Positions 51,427-60,455 of a stretch of 64,000 nucleotides of DNA are shown one piece after another (within the stretch, counting starts at the first letter, position 1; every line of letters begins with the position of its first letter). The stretch lies in NCBI GenBank assembly GCA_001730015.1, contig MDLA01000125.1, positions 1-64,000 on the forward strand, written 5' to 3'. The notes beneath the pieces are model-generated. The model saw only the letters and a program-made list of their open reading frames with translations. It was not told where the DNA came from and made no database searches. Origin of the DNA: Chromatiales bacterium (ex Bugula neritina AB1) (GTDB lineage: Bacteria > Pseudomonadota > Gammaproteobacteria > Granulosicoccales > Granulosicoccaceae). The translations under genes and the position numbers were made by a program.

Positions 51427-53062
51427 GCCGCTGCTGGAAATACGCAACCTGCGCGTAGAAACTCTGGTAAATCCGCGTCAGTCATCGGCTCAGGCTATAG
51501 AGATATTGAAGGGGTTGAACCTGACCCTGAACGCCGGTGAAGTGATGGGGCTCATTGGAGAATCCGGGGCGGGTAAATCTACCCTGGGGCTGGCCGCGAT
51601 GGGCTATGCGCGACGGGGCCTGCATTTATCAGCCGGGGAAGTGTGGCTGGCCGGGGTTGAATTACGCAGTGCCAGTGCAGAAGTGCTTCGTCAGTTCAGG
51701 GGTCGGAAAGTGAGCTATGTTGCGCAGAGTGCCGCCGCAGCATTTAACCCGGCGCATCGCCTACTGGGGCAGATACTGGAAGTAACACATATTCACCGGC
51801 AACTCGACACAACACGAGCGGCACAACGCGCAATAGCGCTTTTTAAGCGCATGGGTCTGCCCCATCCAGATACCTTTGGAACACGCTACCCTCACGAAGT
51901 ATCCGGTGGTCAGCTGCAACGCGCGATGACGGCAATGGCGCTGGCCGGAAATCCGGATCTCATCGTCTTCGATGAACCCACTACTGCGCTTGATGTCACT
52001 ACGCAAATTGAAGTGATGGCAATGATCAGAGAAGTAATTACAGACGACAACACTGCGGCGCTCTATATAACGCACGATTTAGGGGTTGTCGCGCAGATTG
52101 CCGATAGAATAAAAGTACTGCGCGATGGTGAAGAAGTCGAAGAGCAGGCAACAGCCGAACTATTAGCCAACCCCGGGCAAGCGTACACACGTGCCTTGTT
52201 AAATGTACGTGGCATAGCAACGGAAGGCAGTGCAGACGCAAGCTCCTGCAGCCTGACTGCAAGCCATATAAATGCGGCCTATGGTGATACAGATGTACTC
52301 TTCAATGTAAATATACAGGTGCGTCGAGGTTCCAGTCTGGCAATTGTTGGCGAGTCGGGGAGCGGTAAGTCGACTCTGGCACGTACCATCATGGGCTTAC
52401 TGGCGCCGAAATCGGGGCAGATAACCTTCAATAATTCGCCGCTGTCATCTGCACTTGCCGGTCGAACCGCTGAACAGCGAAAGTTGCTGCAGTTAATCTA
52501 TCAGCAGCCTGATACCGCCTTGAACCCGCGACAAATCATCGGAGAGATCATCGGACGTTCTGCTCAGGTTTTTGCAGGGCTGTCTAAAGCGGCTTGCGGG
52601 GATCGAGTGCTGGAGCTGCTGGAGCTGGTCGATCTGCCTGTCAGCCTCGCAGCCCGGTATCCTAATCAATTGTCCGGAGGTCAGAAGCAACGAGTCTGTA
52701 TAGCCCGTGCATTGGCAGCAGAACCGGAATTAATTATTTGCGATGAAGTCACATCGGCGCTCGATCCGTTGGTAGCAGACGGAATAATCGAGCTGTTGCT
52801 GCGGTTACAGCGCCAGTTTGGTGTATCGTATATTTTTATTACGCACGATATGGCAATGGTGCGGATGATCGCTGACGACGTAGTGGTTATGCAGGATGGT
52901 ATTGTAGTTGAGCACGGCCCGAAGAATATCATCTTCGAAACCCCGGCCTCAGAGTATACCCGGTTGCTGCTATCTTCGACGCCTGAAATGCGGACAGACT
53001 GGCTGGATGAGCTGCTGGTTCAAAGAAAGAGCGCTTCTGAGACCCGTAGCCGGGTTCATTAA
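51419..53062 (+). CDS. Fused dual ATPase of peptide-type ABC transporter (DppDF)
   Basis: A roughly 547-residue protein with two complete ATPase domains. The first has GESGAGKST, VSGGQLQRAMTAMAL and VFDEPTTALD; the second [24 protein letters not shown] and ICDEVTSALD. A single fused gene replaces separate dppD and dppF. I prefer GTG 51419 because the upstream ATG 51398 lies deeper in dppC; the two are in frame. Confidence 0.88.
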   Translation: MTKPLLEIRNLRVETLVNPRQSSAQAIEILKGLNLTLNAGEVMGLIGESGAGKSTLGLAAMGYARRGLHLSAGEVWLAGVELRSASAEVLRQFRGRKVSYVAQSAAAAFNPAHRLLGQILEVTHIHRQLDTTRAAQRAIALFKRMGLPHPDTFGTRYPHEVSGGQLQRAMTAMALAGNPDLIVFDEPTTALDVTTQIEVMAMIREVITDDNTAALYITHDLGVVAQIADRIKVLRDGEEVEEQATAELLANPGQAYTRALLNVRGIATEGSADASSCSLTASHINAAYGDTDVLFNVNIQVRRGSSLAIVGESGSGKSTLARTIMGLLAPKSGQITFNNSPLSSALAGRTAEQRKLLQLIYQQPDTALNPRQIIGEIIGRSAQVFAGLSKAACGDRVLELLELVDLPVSLAARYPNQLSGGQKQRVCIARALAAEPELIICDEVTSALDPLVADGIIELLLRLQRQFGVSYIFITHDMAMVRMIADDVVVMQDGIVVEHGPKNIIFETPASEYTRLLLSSTPEMRTDWLDELLVQRKSASETRSRVH

Positions 53063-53086
53063 ATAACACCGTGATATAGAAACACC

Positions 53087-54193
53087 ATGGCACAAACTCC
53101 AGCATTCAGTTCAAACCAGATAGCCGGTGCCAGGTCGTTAATCGAAGGGGCTATCGGTGCCGTCCCCGGAGAGACTCTCGCTATCATTGCCGAAGATCCG
53201 GCGCTCGGTATTTACGACGACAAAGTACCCGCGTGTGTTGCCGGAACGGCGAATAGCATGGGCATAAAATCGAGCATTATCACTGTGGGTAACTGCGCGG
53301 GTCTGGAGCAGATTCCGCCAGCAGTCACATCGGCTCTTATCCATTCAGATCACGTGCTTTTTCAGTCGCGCCTGGGCGATACCCTGCGTTTTTCTGATAT
53401 ACCCGGCGGTGCCGGCAAAACCATGAGCTATGCACTGGATATCGACATACTCGGCAGTGCATCCTGCACGGTACCGCACCGGGTTTTGGAAAGAATTCGC
53501 AGCGCCTATGAGCAGCATGCCGATACCGCAGAGAGCTGGCGTGTCACCTGCCCGAACGGAACCGACATCAGCGGCACACAGGATATACAGGCGGTAGCGC
53601 GCGGGGAGGCGGAAGATTTCACTGTTACCCGGTTTCCCGTCTGTGCGCCGCGGCCAATCTCGTGCAGCACCGCAACCGGTGTCGTTGCGATAACGCATTG
53701 GCTGATGGCTTCCGGAAACAAACCTTATCCGGACGATGAACTGCTGCTGCCCGATCTCATCATGGCGCAGGTGGAAAACGGCCGGATTATAGATCTAAGC
53801 GGTTCGGCAAAGCTGGTCGATAAGGTTCGCTGCCACTATACGCGCGTTGGAAAATACCTGAACCTCGATCCCTGGGAAGTACACAGCTGGCACGCCGGTA
53901 TTAACCCCGGGTGCTCCTACCGGCATCGCGCAGAGAGCAATCTGGAACGCTGGGGTAAAGTTGCCTTCGCCAATCCGCGGTACCTTCATTTTCATACCTG
54001 CGGCAGCTACGCGCCCGGTGAAATTGCGTGGTCGCTCTTTGATGCAACGGTGGAGCTAAACGGCAAATTGTTCTGGAATAAAGGTGATTTTGTCTATCTG
54101 CAACACGCAGAAGTGCAGGCGATAGTGACAGAAGAAGGTTTGCAGCCGCTTGTTGTATCAACGGATATCGGTATCCCGGAGAGTCAGTCATGA
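53087..54193 (+). CDS. M29-like aminopeptidase-fold protein
   Basis: A 368-residue protein whose C-terminal half (WHAGINPGCSYRHRAESN, FANPRYLHFHTCGSYAPGEIAW) resembles the thermophilic aminopeptidase T / NicX fold. The usual metal-binding His-Asp pair near the end is not plain here, so activity may differ from peptide hydrolysis. It lies between the transporter and the MttB gene and its stop overlaps the latter (ATGA). It may process the imported compound. The assignment is tentative. Confidence 0.5.
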   Translation: MAQTPAFSSNQIAGARSLIEGAIGAVPGETLAIIAEDPALGIYDDKVPACVAGTANSMGIKSSIITVGNCAGLEQIPPAVTSALIHSDHVLFQSRLGDTLRFSDIPGGAGKTMSYALDIDILGSASCTVPHRVLERIRSAYEQHADTAESWRVTCPNGTDISGTQDIQAVARGEAEDFTVTRFPVCAPRPISCSTATGVVAITHWLMASGNKPYPDDELLLPDLIMAQVENGRIIDLSGSAKLVDKVRCHYTRVGKYLNLDPWEVHSWHAGINPGCSYRHRAESNLERWGKVAFANPRYLHFHTCGSYAPGEIAWSLFDATVELNGKLFWNKGDFVYLQHAEVQAIVTEEGLQPLVVSTDIGIPESQS

Positions 54194-55713
54194 CACGACG
54201 TTCCAGAAGAAACCAGCGCCGGGAATCAACAGCCAGACTCAGGCAATCGCCGTGGCGGGAGTTTAAAAATCCCTATCCCCCGATAGAAATTCTAGATCCG
54301 GATCAGCTGGATAAAATCCACAACAATTCCATGCGTATTCTTAGTGATATAGGCATTAAGGTGCTTGATGATCGCTCGCGTAACTATCTTTCCAAAGCAG
54401 GTGCCCTGGTAGATGAGGCAACGCAAATGGTGCGCTTTGACCCCGAAATGGTTCTGGAAATGGTGGCGCTAGCGCCGGAAACAACTCGGCTGCATGCGCG
54501 CAATGGTAACTATGATCTGACCCTCGGTGGTAATAATATAATTTTTTCTTCGGTAATGTGTCCGCCGTTTGCAAACGATCTGGATCGTGGGAGGCGGGCT
54601 GGAACATTCGACGAAATGTGTGATTTCGTCAAAATAGTACATTCTATAAACGCTGTGCATCAGGCCGGTGGTGGTGGCTTCGAACCAATGGATCTGCCCG
54701 CAGAAACACGCCATCTGGATGTAGGCTACGCACACGCCACGTTGACCGACAAAACCTGGAAATTCTGGAGTAATGGCCGTGAACGTGCACGCGATGGCAT
54801 TTCCATGGCCAGAATTCTAATGGGCATGACCGACGAGGAATTAATCGCCAAGCCGGTAATAACGGCACCTATAAATACCAACTCTCCACTGATGATCGAC
54901 GCTGCAATGGCTGAGGGAATAGTCGAAATGGCGCGCGTTGGCCAGCCGCTGATTATTGCCCCGTTCACCATGGCAGGTGCAATGAGTCCGGCAACTGAGG
55001 CCGGTGCTCTGTCGGTGCAGAATGCTGAAGCACTAGCTGGAATTGTATTGGCTCAGTCCGTTAGAGAAGGTGCCCCTGTGGTGTATGGCTCCTATTTAAC
55101 CAATGTCAATATGCGTAGCGGTTCACCGTTATTTGGAACGCCCGTATTTGCAAAGACCACCTGGGCATCAGGGCAGCTGGCGCGTCGATACAAGCTGCCG
55201 TTCCGCTCGTCGCTGAATACCGGCTCGAACCTTGTCGATGCCCAGTCGGCCTATGAAACAGAAATGTGTCTGTGGGCTGCCGTAACCGGCCACGCCAACA
55301 TAATATTCGCCGCCGGTGGCTGGCTGGAAGGGGGATTGTCGGGCTCATTCGAAAAACTGATCCTCGACGCCGAACTGCTTCAGTTAATGACCCACAGTAT
55401 GGAACCCATGATTGTCGATGAAGACACCCTGGCTTTTGATGCAATAAAAGAAGTCGGGCCGGGAGGGCATTTTTTCGGCGCTGCACACACGATAGAACGT
55501 TATAAAACGGCGTTCTATGAGCCAATACTGACCGACTCCCGCAATTATGAAACCTGGAAAGAACAAGGTGGTGATTCGGCGACTGATCGCGCAAACAAGT
55601 TGTGGAAGCAGATGCTGGCCGAATACGAGAAACCCGCAATGGATCCGGCGATCAATGAAGAACTGAAAGAATTTGTCGCGCGGCGTAAAGTCGAAATTGG
55701 CAACAGGCGGTAA
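54190..55713 (+). CDS. MttB-family (non-pyrrolysine) methyltransferase
   Basis: A 507-residue member of the trimethylamine/betaine:corrinoid methyltransferase family. LDDRSRNYLSKAGALVDEATQMVRFDP near the N terminus and NTGSNLVDAQSAYETEMCLWA are typical. The frame has no amber codon, so it is the non-pyrrolysine branch whose known members demethylate quaternary amines such as glycine betaine, proline betaine or carnitine. No corrinoid protein is visible nearby. Next to sarcosine oxidase it fits stepwise removal of N-methyl groups. Confidence 0.87.
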   Translation: MTRRSRRNQRRESTARLRQSPWREFKNPYPPIEILDPDQLDKIHNNSMRILSDIGIKVLDDRSRNYLSKAGALVDEATQMVRFDPEMVLEMVALAPETTRLHARNGNYDLTLGGNNIIFSSVMCPPFANDLDRGRRAGTFDEMCDFVKIVHSINAVHQAGGGGFEPMDLPAETRHLDVGYAHATLTDKTWKFWSNGRERARDGISMARILMGMTDEELIAKPVITAPINTNSPLMIDAAMAEGIVEMARVGQPLIIAPFTMAGAMSPATEAGALSVQNAEALAGIVLAQSVREGAPVVYGSYLTNVNMRSGSPLFGTPVFAKTTWASGQLARRYKLPFRSSLNTGSNLVDAQSAYETEMCLWAAVTGHANIIFAAGGWLEGGLSGSFEKLILDAELLQLMTHSMEPMIVDEDTLAFDAIKEVGPGGHFFGAAHTIERYKTAFYEPILTDSRNYETWKEQGGDSATDRANKLWKQMLAEYEKPAMDPAINEELKEFVARRKVEIGNRR

Positions 55714-55811
55714 TCTTATTCGGTGGGTGAATCTGTTTTAACCGTAGACGGTTCCGGTATCGCGCGGCGTCACCTAAAAATATTAAATAAATAATTTCTA
55801 TAGGTACAACA

Positions 55812-56567
55812 ATGCATACCCCGCCCGACTACGAAGCTATTTATCCGCGCCCCCTATCCGGCGATACTGTAGCCGTGCCACCTCCAGCGTTGTTGCCGGC
55901 ACGTATTCCGCTTCCAGGGGCAGACGTCACTCTGGAACCGATGGATGCGGCAAAACATGCAGCAGATTTGTACCAGGCTTCACATGGTAGTGAAGAGGCA
56001 TTGCGAATCTGGGACTACCTGACCTACGGCCCTTGGCCGGATCTACCGTCGTACCAGAGTTATCTGCGTGGACAGTCTGCAAGCTTTGATCCGGTATTCT
56101 ATGCAATACGATCTAATAAAACCGGTAAATGCTGTGGCCAGGCCAGTTTTCTCGACAATCACGCACAGAACGGTGTGACCGAAATCGGGCATATATGGTT
56201 CGGGCCGGAACTGCAGCGTACACGGGGCGCGACTGAAGCCTTATTCCTGATGCTCAAATATGCCATGAGTGATCTGGGCTATCGACGCATGCAGTGGCGT
56301 TGTAATGCGCTCAACGAAAAGTCTCGTGGTGCGGCGAAACGTCTGGGTTTTCGCTTTGAAGGAATATTCTATAACAGCCTTATATTTAAAGGTATGAACC
56401 GCGATACCGCCTGGTACTCGATCCTTGATGATGAATGGCCCGAGGTAAAAAACAAGATTGAATCGTGGCTGGCGCCTGAAAATTTTGATGCGAGCGGCGC
56501 CCCGTTGTTGTCGTTGCGGCAGCTGATGGAAGACCGCAGTCCATCAACTCGCAGAGTAGATGAATAA
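55812..56567 (+). CDS. GNAT-family N-acetyltransferase
   Basis: A 251-residue protein with the RimJ/L-like GNAT fold in residues 30-210. The acetyl-CoA region reads GHIWFGPELQRTRGATEALFLMLKYAMSDLGYRRMQWRCNALNEKSRGAAKRLGFRFEG in order (shown by parts: RTRGATEA and NEKSRGAAKRLGF). It would acetylate an amino group of a small molecule or protein. It follows the MttB gene by 98 bases. Confidence 0.85.
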   Translation: MHTPPDYEAIYPRPLSGDTVAVPPPALLPARIPLPGADVTLEPMDAAKHAADLYQASHGSEEALRIWDYLTYGPWPDLPSYQSYLRGQSASFDPVFYAIRSNKTGKCCGQASFLDNHAQNGVTEIGHIWFGPELQRTRGATEALFLMLKYAMSDLGYRRMQWRCNALNEKSRGAAKRLGFRFEGIFYNSLIFKGMNRDTAWYSILDDEWPEVKNKIESWLAPENFDASGAPLLSLRQLMEDRSPSTRRVDE

Positions 56568-56761
56568 AATAGGTACAAGGGTTAGCTGAAGCCGCAGGAT
56601 GTCGGTGGGCAGCTTCAGCGGCTGTGGAATGTTCCCGGCGTGTATCGATACGGCTTTCTGTGCAGCTGATTGATAGACAATCGCAATACTGTTAGTCAGT
56701 AATGCTTAGCCGCTGTGTGGCAATTCTGCCGGAGCGTCACCACCTCCGGTAGTCAGGCTGG

Positions 56762-57982
56762 TCAATCTTCATCTGCGTTTTCAGTCGAGCTTTCACCCAG
56801 TTCATCAGAGATCAGTTCTTTAACCTCTGGCCGACGGCGGCGGCGTGTTTTCGATGGTATCATTTCCCGCATTGACTCAAGCTTGCCAAAGCATAGTAAT
56901 TTGTCTTCAGCTTCAAGGATCCGATCAGAGCGGGGGTTGGGTATGACTTTATTGCCGCGGTATAGCGTGAGTACGTTTATATCTTTCTGGGTTAGTGTGC
57001 TGTCTTTAATTGATACTCCAACAAAGTTTGATCCCTCCGGTACATATATCTCTGTGACACCGTAGCCTTTGCTTACGGTCAGCCGCTGCCGTATGTCGAT
57101 CTCCGGGAAGTCTACCTGAGCCGATATATAATCGATCACCGAACCGGCAACGTCCAGCTCTGTGCAGCTTTCAATGCCTTCAAGCCCCGGTGAAGAATTA
57201 ACCTCCATGATCTGCGGGCCATTGGCACCTTCGAGCATATCGACACCAGCTACTCGCAGCCCTAGAATCTGCGAAGCCCTGACGGCGGTTTCCTGATACT
57301 TTTCGTCCAGTTCGACTGCTTCGGCTATGCCGCCCCGGTGCACATTGCTGCGAAACTCCTGACCCTGCGCAGTACGGCGCATAGCGGCTACCACACGATC
57401 ACCAACGACAAACGCGCGAATGTCTTTGCCCTTGCTTTCAGCAACAAATTTCTGGATCAATACATTTTGCTTTTGACTTTGCAGAAGTTCAATAATCGAC
57501 TCGGCAGCTTTTTCCGATTCAGCCAGAAGCACGCCAATCCCCTGGGTACCTTCGATCAGTTTGATCACAACCGGTGCGCCGCCCACACGTTTGATCGCCG
57601 GTAGTACATCTTTTTTATCGCGTACAAACGTTGTTCGGGGAATACCGATATGATGGCGACTTAGAATTTGCAGGCTTCGCAGTTTGTCACGCGAATTTAT
57701 AATGCCGTGCGCCGTGTTTGCACAAAATACATCCATCTCCTGAAACTGTCTGACCACCGCCGTGCCGTAGTAGGTGATTGAAGCGCCAATTCGAGGTAAC
57801 ACGGCGTCATAAGTGCTGAGCGGTTTCTGACGAAAATACAGATCGGGAATACCCTGTTGAAGGTCGATAGCAAACTTGAGTGTATCGAGCACTTTGACGG
57901 TATGATCTCTCTGCAAAGCTGCTTCTTTGAACCGCCTGGTGCTGTAGGAATTAAGTCCACGAGATAATATTGCGAGTTTCAT
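56762..57982 (-). CDS. rimK: RimK-type ATP-grasp ligase with C-terminal RCK_C domain
   Basis: A 406-residue protein. Residues 1-290 are RimK: the ATP-grasp core has VVIKLIEGTQGIGV and PQIMEVNSSPGLEGIE, with the conserved Glu-Asn metal pair. RimK adds glutamates to ribosomal protein S6 or related substrates. An extra region about residues 300-375 (VTEIYVPEGSNFVGVSIKDS, ILEAEDKLLCFG) resembles the RCK_C/TrkA-C ligand-binding domain, followed by a basic and acidic tail. Standard RimK is about 300 residues. It diverges from rimB with a 50-bp gap. Confidence 0.87.
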   Translation of the reverse strand: MKLAILSRGLNSYSTRRFKEAALQRDHTVKVLDTLKFAIDLQQGIPDLYFRQKPLSTYDAVLPRIGASITYYGTAVVRQFQEMDVFCANTAHGIINSRDKLRSLQILSRHHIGIPRTTFVRDKKDVLPAIKRVGGAPVVIKLIEGTQGIGVLLAESEKAAESIIELLQSQKQNVLIQKFVAESKGKDIRAFVVGDRVVAAMRRTAQGQEFRSNVHRGGIAEAVELDEKYQETAVRASQILGLRVAGVDMLEGANGPQIMEVNSSPGLEGIESCTELDVAGSVIDYISAQVDFPEIDIRQRLTVSKGYGVTEIYVPEGSNFVGVSIKDSTLTQKDINVLTLYRGNKVIPNPRSDRILEAEDKLLCFGKLESMREMIPSKTRRRRRPEVKELISDELGESSTENADED

Positions 57983-58032
57983 GTTGACCCAAACCTCTTA
58001 TTATTTCACGCCGAAGGAGAAAGAACTGTATT

Positions 58033-58524
58033 ATGCATTTTGCGACTAATATACACGAGTTGGTTCCAATGAGAGATGATCTTCTAATCTTTGGGTGGCG
58101 GGAATGGGTCGCATTGCCGTCTCTCGGGGTGGCACGTATTAAAGCCAAGGTTGATACCGGTGCCCGCACTTCCGCTTTACACGCGGTGGAAATACGACCG
58201 TTTACGGAAAACGGTATCCAGCGCGTACAGTTCAGAGTGCAGCCAAAGCAACGCGACAGGCAAACCGAAATGCTTTGCGTGGCTGATGTTTTCGACCAGC
58301 GCACAGTTACTGATTCAGGAGGGCATCAGGAGGACCGCTGGGTAATATCAACAATGCTGTCTATCGGGGCCCACTCGTGGCCTATCGAGGTAACACTCAC
58401 AGCGCGCAACGATATGAAATTCCGCATGCTGTTAGGGCGCACCGCATTAAACGAACGCGCTCTGGTAGATTCCTCGGCATCGTATGTGGTTGGAAAAAAG
58501 CGCGAGAGGCGCGTGCTGAAATAA
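58033..58524 (+). CDS. rimB: RimB-type retropepsin-like protease
   Basis: A 163-residue protein of the family formerly called ATP-dependent zinc protease. The catalytic DTG motif is VDTGARTSALHA (Asp41). RimB trims glutamate tails or acts with RimK on ribosomal protein S6 in the RimABK system. ATG 58033 has AGGAG at a longer-than-usual distance; ATG 58069 is an alternative. It is divergent from rimK, as expected for partners. Confidence 0.85.
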   Translation: MHFATNIHELVPMRDDLLIFGWREWVALPSLGVARIKAKVDTGARTSALHAVEIRPFTENGIQRVQFRVQPKQRDRQTEMLCVADVFDQRTVTDSGGHQEDRWVISTMLSIGAHSWPIEVTLTARNDMKFRMLLGRTALNERALVDSSASYVVGKKRERRVLK

Positions 58525-58883
58525 GTATTAGTTGAGACGCGAGTAGAGGGTCAATATACGCAATAGAATAGAGTGCTTTAAAATAAATTGCTAAAAATCA
58601 TTAGCCGAATTAATTTCGGATTGACAGTATGGTAGCGGGAAATATTAAACCCTGGCGTTGCATAAATTTCCGGTCCGGAACCGCTGCGCTGCTTTTATAG
58701 CAGCGTCTAAGGCCCTGTACAAATTTTTCCAGAGTATCACGTGGAATAACCAGGTTCGATCCAGTAGAAACACCGTGCAGCGCCTTTTATACAGCTCTAT
58801 ATACTTCTGATTTCGCAATTTTATGCAGCACCAGGGTTAAATTAGCAGAACTTGTGTGCGAGTAATTATCGTATTGCAAAAAT

Positions 58884-59110
58884 GTTGCGGATCGTTCACC
58901 CGCCACACCCTCTAAAACTACCAATGCTCGACGTAGGGTATGGTGAGTGGTGCGAACCGTACCATCTAACCTATAAAGGTTGTTGTAGACGCTAACTCAA
59001 GACAATCTAAATTTGATTGAAATAGGCGCGGTTCGTTTCCCTCACCGCACCCTACAACACTACCAAAGCGCGACGTAGGGTATGGTGAGCGGTGCGAACC
59101 GTACCATTAA
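58884..59110. repeat. Two copies of a long-palindrome repeat
   Basis: Two related palindromic units are near 58884-58969 and 59027-59110. The right arms share CGACGTAGGGTATGGTGAG and the run GGTGCGAACCGTACCAT. Each right arm is complementary to a left arm of the form GGTTCGTTTCCCTCACCGC. They look like a BIME- or MITE-type intergenic repeat. The 660 bases 58525-59184 hold no recognisable gene. Confidence 0.75.
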
Positions 59111-59184
59111 ACGCCACACAGTCCGCAAGTAGAAAACAACCTCAATCGAAAGATCTCCACACCCCTTGTTTTAACGTTCCGAAT

Positions 59185-60165
59185 TCAGCACCGAAGCAAT
59201 ATTTTGCCACTGCGACCTTCGCGGTTAGCATGTTCCAGGGCGCTGGCGATATCAGTAAGCGGGTACTCCGCTTCAACCGGCACATGCAGCTCCGAACTTA
59301 AAAACTGCTGCGCCACTTTGGTGTACATATCGACTACCTGCTGGCGATTGGCCGTTTGAAAAAAACCAACCAGCCAGAACCCATGCAGTGAAATTCCTCG
59401 AACTATGGTATGAGTGGGCGTCAGCTGGCAGGGGTCTCCGGACAGAAAACCATAGTTCACTACCACCGCTCCATTGCTGAGTGTGTCGGCCATTCGCAGC
59501 ATGGCATCACCGGCAATAGCATCTATACCCAGCCGCACTTCAGCACCTGCACCTATGCGTTCACGCACACTGGCTGCCAGATCGGGGCCGTCTACAACGA
59601 CAATATCAGCACCCAGTGCTTCCAGTTCCGGTATCAGCTCTGCGCGCCGTACCACGTTGATGCTATGGATTCCGCGGGCCTTGCAACCCTGAATCACATG
59701 GCGGCCTACCGCTGAATTGGCGGCATTTTGAATTATCCAGTCACCGCGATTCAGTGTTACATAGTTTTCCAGCATCAGGTACGCAGAAGGCGGGTTAGCC
59801 TTGAGCTGGGCTGCCGCGTTCCAGTCGAGTGCGGCCGGCAGCTTTACAAACTGAGCGCATTCACCGCTGACTTGCTCAGACCAGTTCGCCCTGCCCAGAC
59901 TTAACACATGGTCTCCGACCTGGTATTCATCAACTCCGTCGCCCACGGCAATAACTTCTCCAGCGCCCTCGATACCAACAAAGGCCGGCAGGGATTCCGG
60001 CCCGGGGTAGCGATCTTCAAAAATCAGCAGATCGGCCGGGTTGATCGCACTCGCGCGAATCGCAACGTTGATCTGGCCAGCTGCCGGTGGTGGCAAATCA
60101 TCAACTTCAATGCACTCGCAAGTGGTTTCGGGTGAGCCGTAGCGGACCAGTTGAATTCGTTTCAT
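59185..60165 (-). CDS. MDR-family oxidoreductase, enoyl-thioester reductase-like
   Basis: A 326-residue medium-chain dehydrogenase/reductase without the catalytic zinc cysteines. ASAINPADLLIFEDRYPG, FVGIEGAGEVIAVG and GDWIIQNAANSAVGRHVIQG are close to the mitochondrial trans-2-enoyl-thioester reductase (ETR1/MECR) group. It would use NADPH to reduce a 2-enoyl-thioester or related double bond. It stands alone, divergent from the NTF2-like gene. Confidence 0.85.
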   Translation of the reverse strand: MKRIQLVRYGSPETTCECIEVDDLPPPAAGQINVAIRASAINPADLLIFEDRYPGPESLPAFVGIEGAGEVIAVGDGVDEYQVGDHVLSLGRANWSEQVSGECAQFVKLPAALDWNAAAQLKANPPSAYLMLENYVTLNRGDWIIQNAANSAVGRHVIQGCKARGIHSINVVRRAELIPELEALGADIVVVDGPDLAASVRERIGAGAEVRLGIDAIAGDAMLRMADTLSNGAVVVNYGFLSGDPCQLTPTHTIVRGISLHGFWLVGFFQTANRQQVVDMYTKVAQQFLSSELHVPVEAEYPLTDIASALEHANREGRSGKILLRC

Positions 60166-60455
60166 GTGCGACCTTTAAGTTCCTGTGTTGCTTTGTTATA
60201 GACTGACGCAGTTTCCGCTGTCAGCGTTCTATTATTAATGGTTAAACCCAGTATAACCGATCAGGTGGGCGGACAGGGCAGGTCACCGGGAGGTGCGGCT
60301 GAAGTGCAAATACCGATCGTTGTTTTCGAGGAAAGCGACATGCATCTTTGTAGTATCCTCGCCATGCCATAATAGACACAGACATGCGCCAGCCATGGCT
60401 GCATTCACTTTCACTTCACCGGCTCCACACCCACCATTTCAGGACTTCTTTTAAC

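Noticed and set aside
58525..59184. Possible small CRISPR array or tRNA in the gene-free stretch
   Set aside because: Only two repeat units exist, they are palindromic over their full length and lack equal spacers; no cloverleaf or TTCGA arm was found.
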